Made by a program: the position numbers and the translations under genes | Virus record (IMG/VR): IMGVR_UViG_3300025767_000013 | Coordinates: 1 to 64,000 of that record | Length of the DNA: 64,000 nucleotides | Source: a virus | Strand: one strand, 5' to 3' | Part shown: positions 54,850 through 64,000 of the stretch, in pieces | Position numbering within the stretch: the stretch's first letter is position 1 | How the letters are laid out: each line of letters starts with the position of its first letter | Notes under the pieces: model-generated | Database searches by the model: none | The model's input: only the letters and a program-made list of their open reading frames with translations | What the model was told of the DNA's origin: nothing

Positions 54850-57800
54850 ATGGAATATAAAGGTAAGAATCCGAATGGTATAAATCAGATTAGCCAAAGT
54901 TTACTATCGATTGATGTAAATGGGGTTGAACAAGCACAGGTATCGTTAACATCAGTAGATATTAATACAAATCTATCTGTTGCTGATGGGGTATCCGCTA
55001 ATACCTATACCGGTTCTGCTTTTAGCGGTTCATTTATTGGGGATGGTTCTGAGTTAATCAATATTCCTTTCGAAGGATTAACTCCAGATGCACAATCCAA
55101 AATCGAAAGTGGAGCTGGGACTGCTCGTATTTCAAACGATAAACTTTCAATCAATGTAAATACCGATGTAACTGGTTCAATTTTAGCAACTGGGACAGTA
55201 TCGGCATCTTTCTTAGCAGGAGATGGTTCTCAAATTACAAACATATCAGCAACTTCAATTGGTGATATTGATAAGTTAAAATCAGGTTCAGCTCAAGCGG
55301 TTATCTCACCCAATAGAGGTTTAGAGGTTAATACCGGAGTTGTAATCGAAAAATATTTAGGAGTTAGTGGTTCAGCGGTAATTGGTTCAAACGCATCCGT
55401 TGGTGGTGATTTGAATGTAGCTGGTAAGATTACATCAACCGAACTCCACACAACATACATTTCATCATCAGTAATATTCTCATCTGGTTCAAACAAATTT
55501 GGTGACCAAGCTTCTGATTCACATCAGTTCACTGGTTCGGTTTACATCAAAGATGAGTTAAGAATCCCAGCATACGCATCTGACCCTGCTGGCGGAGAAA
55601 CTGGTGATATCTATTACAACACTGTAGATACAAATATATATCGTTACACCGGTACCCAATGGTTACAAGCTGCTGGTACCGCTGGTACTTCTGGTACATC
55701 GGGAACTTCTGGAACAGGTGGTTCATCTGGTACATCTGGTACGAGTGGTGTGAGTGGAACTTCTGGAACAAGCGGAACATCAGGTACTTCTGGAACTTCT
55801 GGAACAACTGGTTCAGCTGGTACTTCGGGTTCGTCTGGAACCGCTGGTACATCTGGAACAACAGGTAGTGGTGGTACTTCTGGTTCTTCTGGAACAAGTG
55901 GAAGTGGGGGAACATCTGGTACTTCTGGAACATCTGGTACCTCTGGAACAAGTGGTGAAAGAGGAACATCAGGTACCTCAGGGACAAGTGGAACATCTGG
56001 TACTTCGGGTACAAGCGGAAGTGGTGGTACATCTGGTTCGTCTGGTGTAGGTTCATCTGGTACTTCTGGTACAAGCGGAAGTGGGGGAACTTCTGGAACT
56101 GGTGGTACTTCTGGTACCTCAGCAACTTCTGGAACCTCAGGAACATCTGGTTCATCTTCAACCGCTGGTAGTGGTGGTACATCAGGTTCATCTGGTACAA
56201 CTGGTTCGTTTGGTACATCTGGTTCATCTGGGACAAGTGGTACGAGAGGAACGGCTGGTAGTGGTGGTACATCTGGTACCTCTGGAACATCGGGTACTTC
56301 TGGTAGAGATGGTGCAGTAGGTGATGGTGGTTCTTCGGGTACAACAGGTTCGGCTGGTACATCTGGAACCTCTGGAACAAGTGGTGAGAAAGGAACATCG
56401 GGTTCACCGGGTACATCTGGTAGTTCTGGAACAAGTGGAACAAGTGGTAGTGGTGGTACTTCTGGTACAAACTCAACTGCTGGTACGGGTGGTACATCGG
56501 GCTCATCTGGTACTTCTGGTACATCGGGTACATCGGCAACATCTGGTAGTGGGGGTACATCGGGTACATCGGCAACCGCAGGTAGTGGTGGTACCGCTGG
56601 TACCTCTGGAACAAGTGGAACAAGCGGTTCTTCTGGAACCACTGGTTCGGCTGGAACTTCCGGTACCTCTGGAACTTCTGGAACAAGCGGAACATCGGGA
56701 ACTTCTGGTGTAGATGGAATTCAAGGTTCTCAGGGTACTTCTGGTTCACCTGGAACATCTGGTTCTTCTGGTTCTTCTGGTACTTCTGGGACAGCTGGTA
56801 GTGGTGGTTCATCTGGAACATCGGGTTCAGGTGGAACAAGCGGAAGTGGTGGTTCATCTGGAACCACGGGGACAGCTGGTAGTGGTGGAACATCTGGTAG
56901 TGGAGGTTCTTCTGGAACATCGGGTTCATCTGGTACAAGCGGTAGTGGTGGAACATCTGGTAGTGGAGGTTCATCTGGAACATCGGGTTCAGCTGGTACA
57001 AGTGGATTACTATCCTTAACAGGTACAACTAATAATGGTGTAATTACCTTAAATGGAACTGCACCAAACGCAACCGTTGAAAGTAACCTTCTTTTTGATG
57101 GAACAACTTTAACGGTAAATGGTAACCTAAGTGTTACTGGAACAACAACTACTGTCAATACGGAAACTATCCTATTGGCTGATAATATTATTACTCTTAA
57201 TTCAAACTTTACAACTGGTACTCCAACTGAGAATGCTGGTATTGAAGTATTAAGGGGTGGTTCAGCAACTCGTCAATTCTATTGGAACGAATCTGCGGCT
57301 AAGTGGTATTCGGATACCGATTTCGAAGCAAATGGAAGTATATATGCACAAAACGCATATATTGATGATTACATTTATCATAATGGTGATACTAATACTT
57401 ACATTCGGTTTGTAGCAGCTGATGATTTCCAAATTGTAGTTGGTGGTAGACAGGCTCTACGAATGGATGAGGGAACTGACCCGGATAGATTAAGATTTGT
57501 AACCGATTCCGATTGGACTGATTCGTCTGGTAATTGGAATATGTCTGGTAATGTAACCATTGGTGGAACTATTGATACTGGTCAAGGTGCTACTGAGGTT
57601 TACTTAATGGACCAGAATGTTCGTACAACCGATTCTCCAACATTTGCTGGATTGACAGTTGGTGGAATTTCTGTTAGCCCATCAACTTATTTTAGATTAT
57701 TAAGTGGTGGTACGGGTGCTAGTATCGATACCTATACTGATAACGGATTCAGAACTTTAGGATATAGTGGATATTCTTCAATCTTATGGTCAACTAATGC

Positions 57801-60800
57801 TGGTGGTTCTACTGGAACTGTCCAAATGGAGTTTGAATACAATACTCCATCTCGTGGATTTAAGATTAGAAACAAAACTGATAATACCACATGGTCTTCA
57901 GTTGGTTGGGTAGTAATGACTACCTCAAATCAAGGACATATTAGTGGTACTGTTTGGCATTCGAATAATGATGGTGCTGGTTCTGGGTTGGATGCTGACC
58001 TATGGGATGGTTATCAATTCTCTAATTACTTAAACCAAGCGGTTAGAACTTCGGATTCTCCAACATTTGTTCGTTTAACTTTATCACAAGCAACTGGAAC
58101 AGCTCCTTTAACTGTATCATCTACAACATTGGTATCAAACCTTAACGCTGATTTATTGGATAATCAACAAGGAACATACTACGACCATAGAAGATATACT
58201 GATTCTAGCAACTACTTAGGTGGTTATTATGTAAGTGGTGGAACTGAAAAACCAAACAACACTGTATTTGGAGCTGGTAAGTTAAAACTTGCAATGCTTA
58301 GTGGTGGTAACTTAGGATTTGGTGGACCTTGGAATGATGTATTGTGGATGTCATCTTATAATGGTAGTGATGTAAAACGGAGTTCGGCATTAGTATTCAA
58401 TAAATATGATAATACAAGCGTTTGGATTGCAAAACAAAACTTCGATTCAGCAACTTGGGGTACTGGTTACCTTCTATGGAACTCTGGTAACGATGGAGCG
58501 GGTTCTGGATTAGATGCTGACCTTTGGGATGGTTATCAATTCTCGGATTACTTAAATCAGGCGGTTAGAACAACTGATAATGTAACATTCAATGATGTAA
58601 ATGTTAGTGGTGATATAAAAATGAATGGTTCGGATTCCTACATATGGATGCCGAATAACAATTCATACTCAACTGGATTCTATGACCCAGTTAGTGGTTT
58701 AGTTCCGATTCAAGTAAATGGACCATCTGATGGTATTTACATTGGTAATAACGCTTGGTGGAGTTATAACACCGCTAATAACAACAACTACAATGAAAAC
58801 ATCAGATTATTCGCTGCTGCAAATGGTGTATCCGTAATTGCATTTAGAGCTAGTGGAACTGGTGGACAACCATCTAACTCAATATTGGGTTACTCTGATA
58901 GATTTGAAATCAGACAGGGTTCTCAATGGCAGCAAAGAAACTACGCTAACTATGTGGAAGCATATGGTGATTTTAGAGCTCCAATATTTAGAGATTCAAA
59001 TAATACTGGATATTATGTAGACCCTAACTCTACATCAAATATGTACCGAGTTCAAGTTAATGAGTACATAATTGCAGCTAATGGAAATGGTAGAATTATT
59101 TTAGGTGGTAATTTCCATATTGATTCATTCAATGGAAACGATATCTATGTAAACTATTATAATAATGCTAGATTTAGAGTATGGAATGGTTCATCATCTG
59201 AACGATTTAGAGTAGATACTGATGGTATTGTTTACGCTTTCCAAGAATTAAGAACCCCAATCTTATATGATTATAATGATACCACTTATCGTTTCGATGG
59301 TAATGGCACATCAGTATTAAACTATTCAAAACTCAGAAACGCATACGATTGGGAAGAGAGAAGATTTACCAATCCACAAGGTGGAACATTTACAACATCA
59401 ACATCTTCAATAACTGGAGCAATTAGATTATTCTTACCGGCTGATAGAAGAAGGTCTAACACTATGTTAAGAATGACCGTTAAAGTGTATGAATACAACA
59501 CTGGTAATTCTCATACATTCAATGTTGGTGGATATAACTACTATACAGGTCAATGGTACAATGTATTTGCAACTCAATTAACCGATAGTGGTAAGGGTGC
59601 ATTAATTGTTAGATTTGGTGATGATGGAAGTAGACAATGGATTACAATTGGTGAGGCTGGAACTACTTGGACATACCCACAGGTACATATTACCGATGTA
59701 GAAGTTGGATATAGTGGGTTCTCATCAAATTGGGGACAAGATTGGGTAGTTAATTTTGGTGGTATACCTGGTGGAGAAAACTCATCAAGAACCGCATCAT
59801 TAGTTCTTACCTCAAATAACGCATCAAGTAACACTGCGGATGTTTATGGTGGAAATGCTTACTTCTCTCGGTACTATGATAGAGATAATACTGGATACTA
59901 TGTAGACCCAGCATCTACATCATTAATGTATGATGTTAGAGCATACAATAGATTGTATATTGGTTCAAGTACAAGTAACTTAAACATAAACTATGACCAG
60001 ATTTGGAGACCTGATGGTGGACAAATTCACATTGGTTATAGTGCGGCTAACAACATTCAATTAAACAATGGTGGTGGATATACTTACTCTTTAACTTCAT
60101 TGAGAGCACCTATATTCTACAACTATTCAAACACTGGTTATTATGCAGATTTTGATAGTACTGGAACTTCTATTAATATAGCCGGTTCAGTAAACGCAGC
60201 AACATATAACAAACCGGGTTTATTAGTAAACGCATCTGGTACTTCATCTTCTGGTGGAGCATTGGGTATTCAGCAAGTAACATCCGAAGGTTGGACTGGT
60301 ATCTTTGTAGATTTCGAACCATACACTGGATGGGGATTATGGCATGATAATCCAAATAACTATTTCTCATTCACTGCTGAAGCTTCAACTGGACAAATTC
60401 GTTCATTCACTGTTCCATCTCGTCAAAGTGGTAATAGAACAGCGTATGAGAAATTTAGAGTTGACCAGAATAGTGGTGATGTAATCATTGGTAGAGATGG
60501 TTATGCACAGTCATCATTTAGAGCACCTATATTCTATGATACTGATACTTCATATTATGTAGACCCTAATGGTACAACAAATATTAGATACTTAAAAGTT
60601 AATACAACTGGTACATCATCTGGAACAAGAGCATTAACTATTAAATCCGATGGACAGGGTGAAATCAACTTTGGTTCATACCCAGCATCTTGGTCTTCGG
60701 CATTACAAATTCAAAATAATAACAATACTGATTTTATTTGGATTTCCCCATTGGATGATGGATACAATGCTAGATTTAGAACTGGTGGTACTGGATTGGA

Positions 60801-63800
60801 TTTCTATACCGATGGTGGTAATAACACTGGAACTTATTCTGGATTCATAGGGTCTGGATATGTTCAGGGTATTGATTCTATCAGAGGACCAATCTTCTAC
60901 GATTCAAACGATACAACATATCGTGTTGACCCTAATGGAGATTCTCGTATATGGCAGTTGGGTATTGGATATGGTTTACCTGGAAAAAGATTAGATGTAA
61001 TTGGTGACCACGGAACCTCTGCTATGAGGGTTCAATTACCTGCTTCAAACAATGGTGCGGGAACTGGTATTGTACAATTACAAATGTGGACATCTGAACC
61101 AGGTAACACTTGGGATTGGGGTGGATTTGGATATAATGTTGATAACGCATATAACGGAAACACCAACACATACTACTTTGGTAGACCAAATACCAACTTT
61201 GGACAGGCCTACATGAGATTCTCCACTGCGGGACATACATATTTCTATAACACAAATACTTCTGGTACTCGTTCTACGAATATGGAGATGTATTCAAGCG
61301 GATACATTTATGTGAACAATTACCTACAAGCTGGAAACTCATTAAGAGCACCAATTTTCTATGATTCGGATAATACTGGTTATTATGGAAATTTCGCAGG
61401 TACTTCTAGAATAAGTTCATTAGAAACTATTGACCGGGTTGTTATTGGTGGTACATTTGACTACAACGCATACAATCAGGTAGGTTCTACGAGATTACAT
61501 TTCGGTGGTGGTAACTCAGATGCAAATGGCAACTACTACATTGGTACAAACTTAGAAAACTATGGTGGTAACTACGCCAAATTAGATTTAAGATGGCATA
61601 CTGGTATCCGTATGGGTGCACAAGCTGGATATGGTGGTATCAGAATGTACAACAATGAGGATTTATCAACAATGCTATTCTCAGTTGGTAGAAGTTCTGA
61701 AGATGTTGAAGTTACTTACAACCTAAGAGTTGGTGGGGAAAAAGCAATCAACTATCGAAATATGCATGTTGGTTCATTTACCAACTTAGCAACGGCAGAA
61801 GATTGGGTAGTTAGTACTGGTTCTAACAACGCAGCATTGGGTGGTGGATTTGGACAAAATGGTGATGGTAACTCAGTAATTCAAGACTTTGACCCGTGGG
61901 GTAGACCTTCATTGGTTTGGAGAACATTAGGAAACGATACCTCATCAAACGCAGATGGTGGTTGGAACAAAGGAATATCTAACTTAGATGGTAATAAATC
62001 ATATATGTATGTGGTTTATGTGAAGAGAGATTCTTCATCTACGAATGGTACTTATTATTTTGGATGTAGTGGTGGTGAAACACTTAACATGAGTGGTTCT
62101 ACAAATGGTAACCCATACTTCCATGCATTTGGTATCGGTTCACTTCCGCAAGGAGTTTGGTGTGTTGCTGTTGGATATGTATTTGCAAACAATCACCCAT
62201 CTACTGGTTCAACTGGTAGAGGTGGTGTTTGGCGATTGGATACTGGTGATAAAATTTCAGGTTCTACTGATTACAAAATGCGGTACACTGGTACAAGAGG
62301 TCAAACACATAGAACTTACTTATACTACTCAACTGACCCAGCAGCTCACTTAAAATGGTGGGGGCCTGGTGTATATGAAATCAATGGTAACGAACCTAAC
62401 TTAGGTGAACTTTCTGGTGGAGTTGTAGTAGAAGGTGGACAAAACATTAACGGACAATTAACTGTTCAGGGTAATGTATTCGCTGATGTGTATTATGATA
62501 GAAATAACACATCTTACTACGGTGATTTCGCATCTACTTCATATGTAAATGATTGGAGAGCAAATATTGTTTACGATAGAGAAGATACTGGATACTACTT
62601 CGGTAGTGGAGCTGGTGATACTCGAGTTAGAACTTTATCAACAACAGGTCAGATTTTTATTGAAAATGGTGACCCAACAATTTACTTTAGAGATAATAAC
62701 CATCGTTCTGCGATGATTCACGTTAACTCTAACATATTCTATGTATTAAGAGGAACAGGTAACAACTCAACTTCTTGGGGAACTTACAATGGTTATTGGC
62801 CATTGGAAATCAACCTCAATAACAACGATGCTACATTTGGTGGTAATGTAACCGCAATCTACTCAATGTATGCAGAGACATACTATGATAGAAACGATAG
62901 TGGATATTATGTAAATCCTGCTGGATTCTCTAACTTTGGACAATCTAATGGACCTGTTATGCAGATAACCAAAACGGGTTCTGCACCAGGAAATAATATG
63001 ACGATGCTTGTACGGAATCAGTATGGTAACCACTCTTGGGGTATTACCGCTGAATTTAGAGTAGAAGCTAGTGGTGGTGGAGATAGACCATCTATTTTAT
63101 TCTCATCTGGATACAATAGTAGAACTTGGTCTGTTGGATATGGATATAACGATGATAACTTCCGTATCAACACAAACCACGGACATAGAAACGGAAGTTG
63201 GGGTTCAACCAGAATGTTGATTGACACTGGTTCAACAACATATTTCTACGATACAATCCGATTCCCATTTGCATATGACCAAAACAATACTGGTTACTAT
63301 ATGGATATGGATGGTACATCCCGTACAAACTATATCGTAGGTAACCGAATAAAATTAGTTAACAATGTTAACAACGAACCTCGTTGGGATTTCTCCGCAT
63401 ATGTAGTTGAAGCACAACATTGGTATGGTAACTACTCAACTCAAACAATGTATTTGGGTGAAAGTAATGTGGTATATATGCCGGATATCCGACCATACAT
63501 TATGTATGATAGGAATGATACTGGATACTATATGGACCCTAATAGTACATCCAGAACCGCATATACCTTATCAAATGATACTCGTATCATTAACGATTTG
63601 TATTTGGACCAACAATATGGTTCTCAGACAGTAGGTGTTTACTCATCATATAGATTGCAAGGTGTATTTGCAATGGGTAGCTCTTATATGTTACCAAAAG
63701 CTGGTACATCTACTGGTAACCTTTATGGTATGGCTTGGTCACACCCTAATGCAGGTGGTGTAGCAGCTAACTTGAATGACCACGGTTTATTGATTATCAA

Positions 63801-64000
63801 TAATGGTGGATTCCGAGCAGCTATTTCATCTAGAATTGTAGCATCTTCTGATGTTAGGGGTACTTTATTCTATGATTATAATGATACTGGATACTATGTA
63901 GACCCTAACTCTCAACACGGAACAAATATCAATGGTCTTACTGATAGAAGTAGGGCTATGACTGGTCTTTCGGGTAGATACTCATATATGAGACCTCAAA
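54850..64000 (+). CDS. Giant tail fibre with collagen-like tract and NTGYYVDPN repeats (3' partial)
   Basis: The frame stays open from the ATG at 54850 to the window end (3050 codons), so the gene is truncated. Residues 1-275 repeat the shaft style of the 3735-residue fibre (SGSFIGDGSELINIPFEGLTPDAQSK; VIFSSGSNKFGDQ). Residues 276-719 are a Gly-Thr-Ser/Gly-Ser-Gly collagen-like tract. Next comes a conserved-looking tail-fibre segment (LLADNIITLNSNFTTGTPTENAGIEVLRGG, about 774-803). From about 1380 on, a motif F/VYDxNNTGYYVDPNSTS recurs at least 13 times between variable beta-rich segments of 80-300 residues. Proteins of this plan often end in a self-cleaving S74-type chaperone, which would lie beyond the window. 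Probable main receptor-binding long tail fibre. Confidence 0.82.
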   Translation, partial: MEYKGKNPNGINQISQSLLSIDVNGVEQAQVSLTSVDINTNLSVADGVSANTYTGSAFSGSFIGDGSELINIPFEGLTPDAQSKIESGAGTARISNDKLSINVNTDVTGSILATGTVSASFLAGDGSQITNISATSIGDIDKLKSGSAQAVISPNRGLEVNTGVVIEKYLGVSGSAVIGSNASVGGDLNVAGKITSTELHTTYISSSVIFSSGSNKFGDQASDSHQFTGSVYIKDELRIPAYASDPAGGETGDIYYNTVDTNIYRYTGTQWLQAAGTAGTSGTSGTSGTGGSSGTSGTSGVSGTSGTSGTSGTSGTSGTTGSAGTSGSSGTAGTSGTTGSGGTSGSSGTSGSGGTSGTSGTSGTSGTSGERGTSGTSGTSGTSGTSGTSGSGGTSGSSGVGSSGTSGTSGSGGTSGTGGTSGTSATSGTSGTSGSSSTAGSGGTSGSSGTTGSFGTSGSSGTSGTRGTAGSGGTSGTSGTSGTSGRDGAVGDGGSSGTTGSAGTSGTSGTSGEKGTSGSPGTSGSSGTSGTSGSGGTSGTNSTAGTGGTSGSSGTSGTSGTSATSGSGGTSGTSATAGSGGTAGTSGTSGTSGSSGTTGSAGTSGTSGTSGTSGTSGTSGVDGIQGSQGTSGSPGTSGSSGSSGTSGTAGSGGSSGTSGSGGTSGSGGSSGTTGTAGSGGTSGSGGSSGTSGSSGTSGSGGTSGSGGSSGTSGSAGTSGLLSLTGTTNNGVITLNGTAPNATVESNLLFDGTTLTVNGNLSVTGTTTTVNTETILLADNIITLNSNFTTGTPTENAGIEVLRGGSATRQFYWNESAAKWYSDTDFEANGSIYAQNAYIDDYIYHNGDTNTYIRFVAADDFQIVVGGRQALRMDEGTDPDRLRFVTDSDWTDSSGNWNMSGNVTIGGTIDTGQGATEVYLMDQNVRTTDSPTFAGLTVGGISVSPSTYFRLLSGGTGASIDTYTDNGFRTLGYSGYSSILWSTNAGGSTGTVQMEFEYNTPSRGFKIRNKTDNTTWSSVGWVVMTTSNQGHISGTVWHSNNDGAGSGLDADLWDGYQFSNYLNQAVRTSDSPTFVRLTLSQATGTAPLTVSSTTLVSNLNADLLDNQQGTYYDHRRYTDSSNYLGGYYVSGGTEKPNNTVFGAGKLKLAMLSGGNLGFGGPWNDVLWMSSYNGSDVKRSSALVFNKYDNTSVWIAKQNFDSATWGTGYLLWNSGNDGAGSGLDADLWDGYQFSDYLNQAVRTTDNVTFNDVNVSGDIKMNGSDSYIWMPNNNSYSTGFYDPVSGLVPIQVNGPSDGIYIGNNAWWSYNTANNNNYNENIRLFAAANGVSVIAFRASGTGGQPSNSILGYSDRFEIRQGSQWQQRNYANYVEAYGDFRAPIFRDSNNTGYYVDPNSTSNMYRVQVNEYIIAANGNGRIILGGNFHIDSFNGNDIYVNYYNNARFRVWNGSSSERFRVDTDGIVYAFQELRTPILYDYNDTTYRFDGNGTSVLNYSKLRNAYDWEERRFTNPQGGTFTTSTSSITGAIRLFLPADRRRSNTMLRMTVKVYEYNTGNSHTFNVGGYNYYTGQWYNVFATQLTDSGKGALIVRFGDDGSRQWITIGEAGTTWTYPQVHITDVEVGYSGFSSNWGQDWVVNFGGIPGGENSSRTASLVLTSNNASSNTADVYGGNAYFSRYYDRDNTGYYVDPASTSLMYDVRAYNRLYIGSSTSNLNINYDQIWRPDGGQIHIGYSAANNIQLNNGGGYTYSLTSLRAPIFYNYSNTGYYADFDSTGTSINIAGSVNAATYNKPGLLVNASGTSSSGGALGIQQVTSEGWTGIFVDFEPYTGWGLWHDNPNNYFSFTAEASTGQIRSFTVPSRQSGNRTAYEKFRVDQNSGDVIIGRDGYAQSSFRAPIFYDTDTSYYVDPNGTTNIRYLKVNTTGTSSGTRALTIKSDGQGEINFGSYPASWSSALQIQNNNNTDFIWISPLDDGYNARFRTGGTGLDFYTDGGNNTGTYSGFIGSGYVQGIDSIRGPIFYDSNDTTYRVDPNGDSRIWQLGIGYGLPGKRLDVIGDHGTSAMRVQLPASNNGAGTGIVQLQMWTSEPGNTWDWGGFGYNVDNAYNGNTNTYYFGRPNTNFGQAYMRFSTAGHTYFYNTNTSGTRSTNMEMYSSGYIYVNNYLQAGNSLRAPIFYDSDNTGYYGNFAGTSRISSLETIDRVVIGGTFDYNAYNQVGSTRLHFGGGNSDANGNYYIGTNLENYGGNYAKLDLRWHTGIRMGAQAGYGGIRMYNNEDLSTMLFSVGRSSEDVEVTYNLRVGGEKAINYRNMHVGSFTNLATAEDWVVSTGSNNAALGGGFGQNGDGNSVIQDFDPWGRPSLVWRTLGNDTSSNADGGWNKGISNLDGNKSYMYVVYVKRDSSSTNGTYYFGCSGGETLNMSGSTNGNPYFHAFGIGSLPQGVWCVAVGYVFANNHPSTGSTGRGGVWRLDTGDKISGSTDYKMRYTGTRGQTHRTYLYYSTDPAAHLKWWGPGVYEINGNEPNLGELSGGVVVEGGQNINGQLTVQGNVFADVYYDRNNTSYYGDFASTSYVNDWRANIVYDREDTGYYFGSGAGDTRVRTLSTTGQIFIENGDPTIYFRDNNHRSAMIHVNSNIFYVLRGTGNNSTSWGTYNGYWPLEINLNNNDATFGGNVTAIYSMYAETYYDRNDSGYYVNPAGFSNFGQSNGPVMQITKTGSAPGNNMTMLVRNQYGNHSWGITAEFRVEASGGGDRPSILFSSGYNSRTWSVGYGYNDDNFRINTNHGHRNGSWGSTRMLIDTGSTTYFYDTIRFPFAYDQNNTGYYMDMDGTSRTNYIVGNRIKLVNNVNNEPRWDFSAYVVEAQHWYGNYSTQTMYLGESNVVYMPDIRPYIMYDRNDTGYYMDPNSTSRTAYTLSNDTRIINDLYLDQQYGSQTVGVYSSYRLQGVFAMGSSYMLPKAGTSTGNLYGMAWSHPNAGGVAANLNDHGLLIINNGGFRAAISSRIVASSDVRGTLFYDYNDTGYYVDPNSQHGTNINGLTDRSRAMTGLSGRYSYMRPQ
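55675..57006 (+). repeat. Second collagen-like GTS/GSG triplet tract
   Basis: About 444 residues of Gly-X-Y triplets. Unlike the tract at 48401-52300, many triplets here are GSG or GTG and there are several GTAGTS blocks. There is no DGTxFG cassette. The DNA is similar enough to the first tract to allow recombination between them. Confidence 0.9.
58980..63920 (+). repeat. At least 13 coding repeats with the NTGYYVDPN motif
   Basis: Copies of YDxxNTGYYVDPxxTS occur near 58993, 59275, 59880, 60120, 60535, 60900, 61363, 62495, 62575, 62887, 63280, 63505 and 63870. Several are degraded (TTYRFDGNGTS, TGYYGNFAGTS, TGYYFGSGAGD). The motif begins a new unit each time and the segments between differ. 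Confidence 0.85.

Noticed and set aside
55547-57158. Long minus-strand open frames opposite the second collagen-like tract
   Set aside because: Same cause: antisense of GGT ACT TCT-type codons gives PEVP-rich or MYQKYQ-rich frames with no stops. No gene on the minus strand is convincing anywhere in the window.

Overview
The window is one stretch of a tailed-phage genome, AT-rich, with every convincing gene on the + strand, packed end to end and often overlapping by 1-8 bases. The gene set is the T4-type (myovirus) late module: large terminase, portal, prohead core proteins, prohead protease, scaffold, major capsid protein, neck proteins and a tail-completion protein, followed by an unusually large block of fibre/appendage proteins. 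The host is not stated by the sequence. A secreted protein whose signal peptide ends in SFSQ (9294-9704), plus A-rich and often Shine-Dalgarno-poor start regions, fit a Bacteroidota (Flavobacteriia-like) host better than a proteobacterium or cyanobacterium; this is an inference of modest strength.

Layout. 1-4081: a translationally coupled sugar cassette: a GT/methyltransferase/GT fusion (5' cut off), a protein O-heptosyltransferase of the TibC/Aah type with its four-cysteine finger, a heptose-1-phosphate adenylyltransferase and a heptose-7-phosphate kinase. 4131-9704: a small coiled-coil protein, a 1263-residue multidomain protein (NMN-adenylyltransferase-like, ParB-like and polynucleotide-ligase-like parts), a zinc-finger protein and a nested pair of envelope proteins that look like spanins. 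9708-21002: packaging and head genes (terminase, portal, core proteins, protease, scaffold, capsid). 21093-26231: a small protein, a C1q-like-tipped fibre, and neck/tail-completion genes. 26231-64000: appendages, including three giant proteins (4800, 3735 and more than 3050 residues) built from tandem repeats, two of them with long Gly-Thr-Ser/Gly-Ser-Ser collagen-like tracts, interleaved with small fibre and chaperone genes. The last giant gene runs off the window.

Two ideas tie the window together. First, the heptose cassette gives the phage its own late steps of ADP-heptose synthesis and a transferase of a family that modifies serines in repeated beta-strand proteins; the phage's own Ser/Thr-rich repeat fibres are the obvious candidate substrates. 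Second, the (L/I/V)-x-E|(A/G) motif, which resembles the cleavage rule of the T4 prohead protease gp21, occurs at the expected maturation point of the capsid protein and also between the domains of at least five neighbouring proteins. This suggests that the 1263- and 444-residue proteins are polyproteins that are packed into the prohead and cut into separate internal virion proteins.

Transcription appears to be organised by a recurrent TATTTATA box in front of nine gene groups (plus one variant), in several cases followed by an RNA hairpin. Two intrinsic terminators flank the scaffold-capsid unit.
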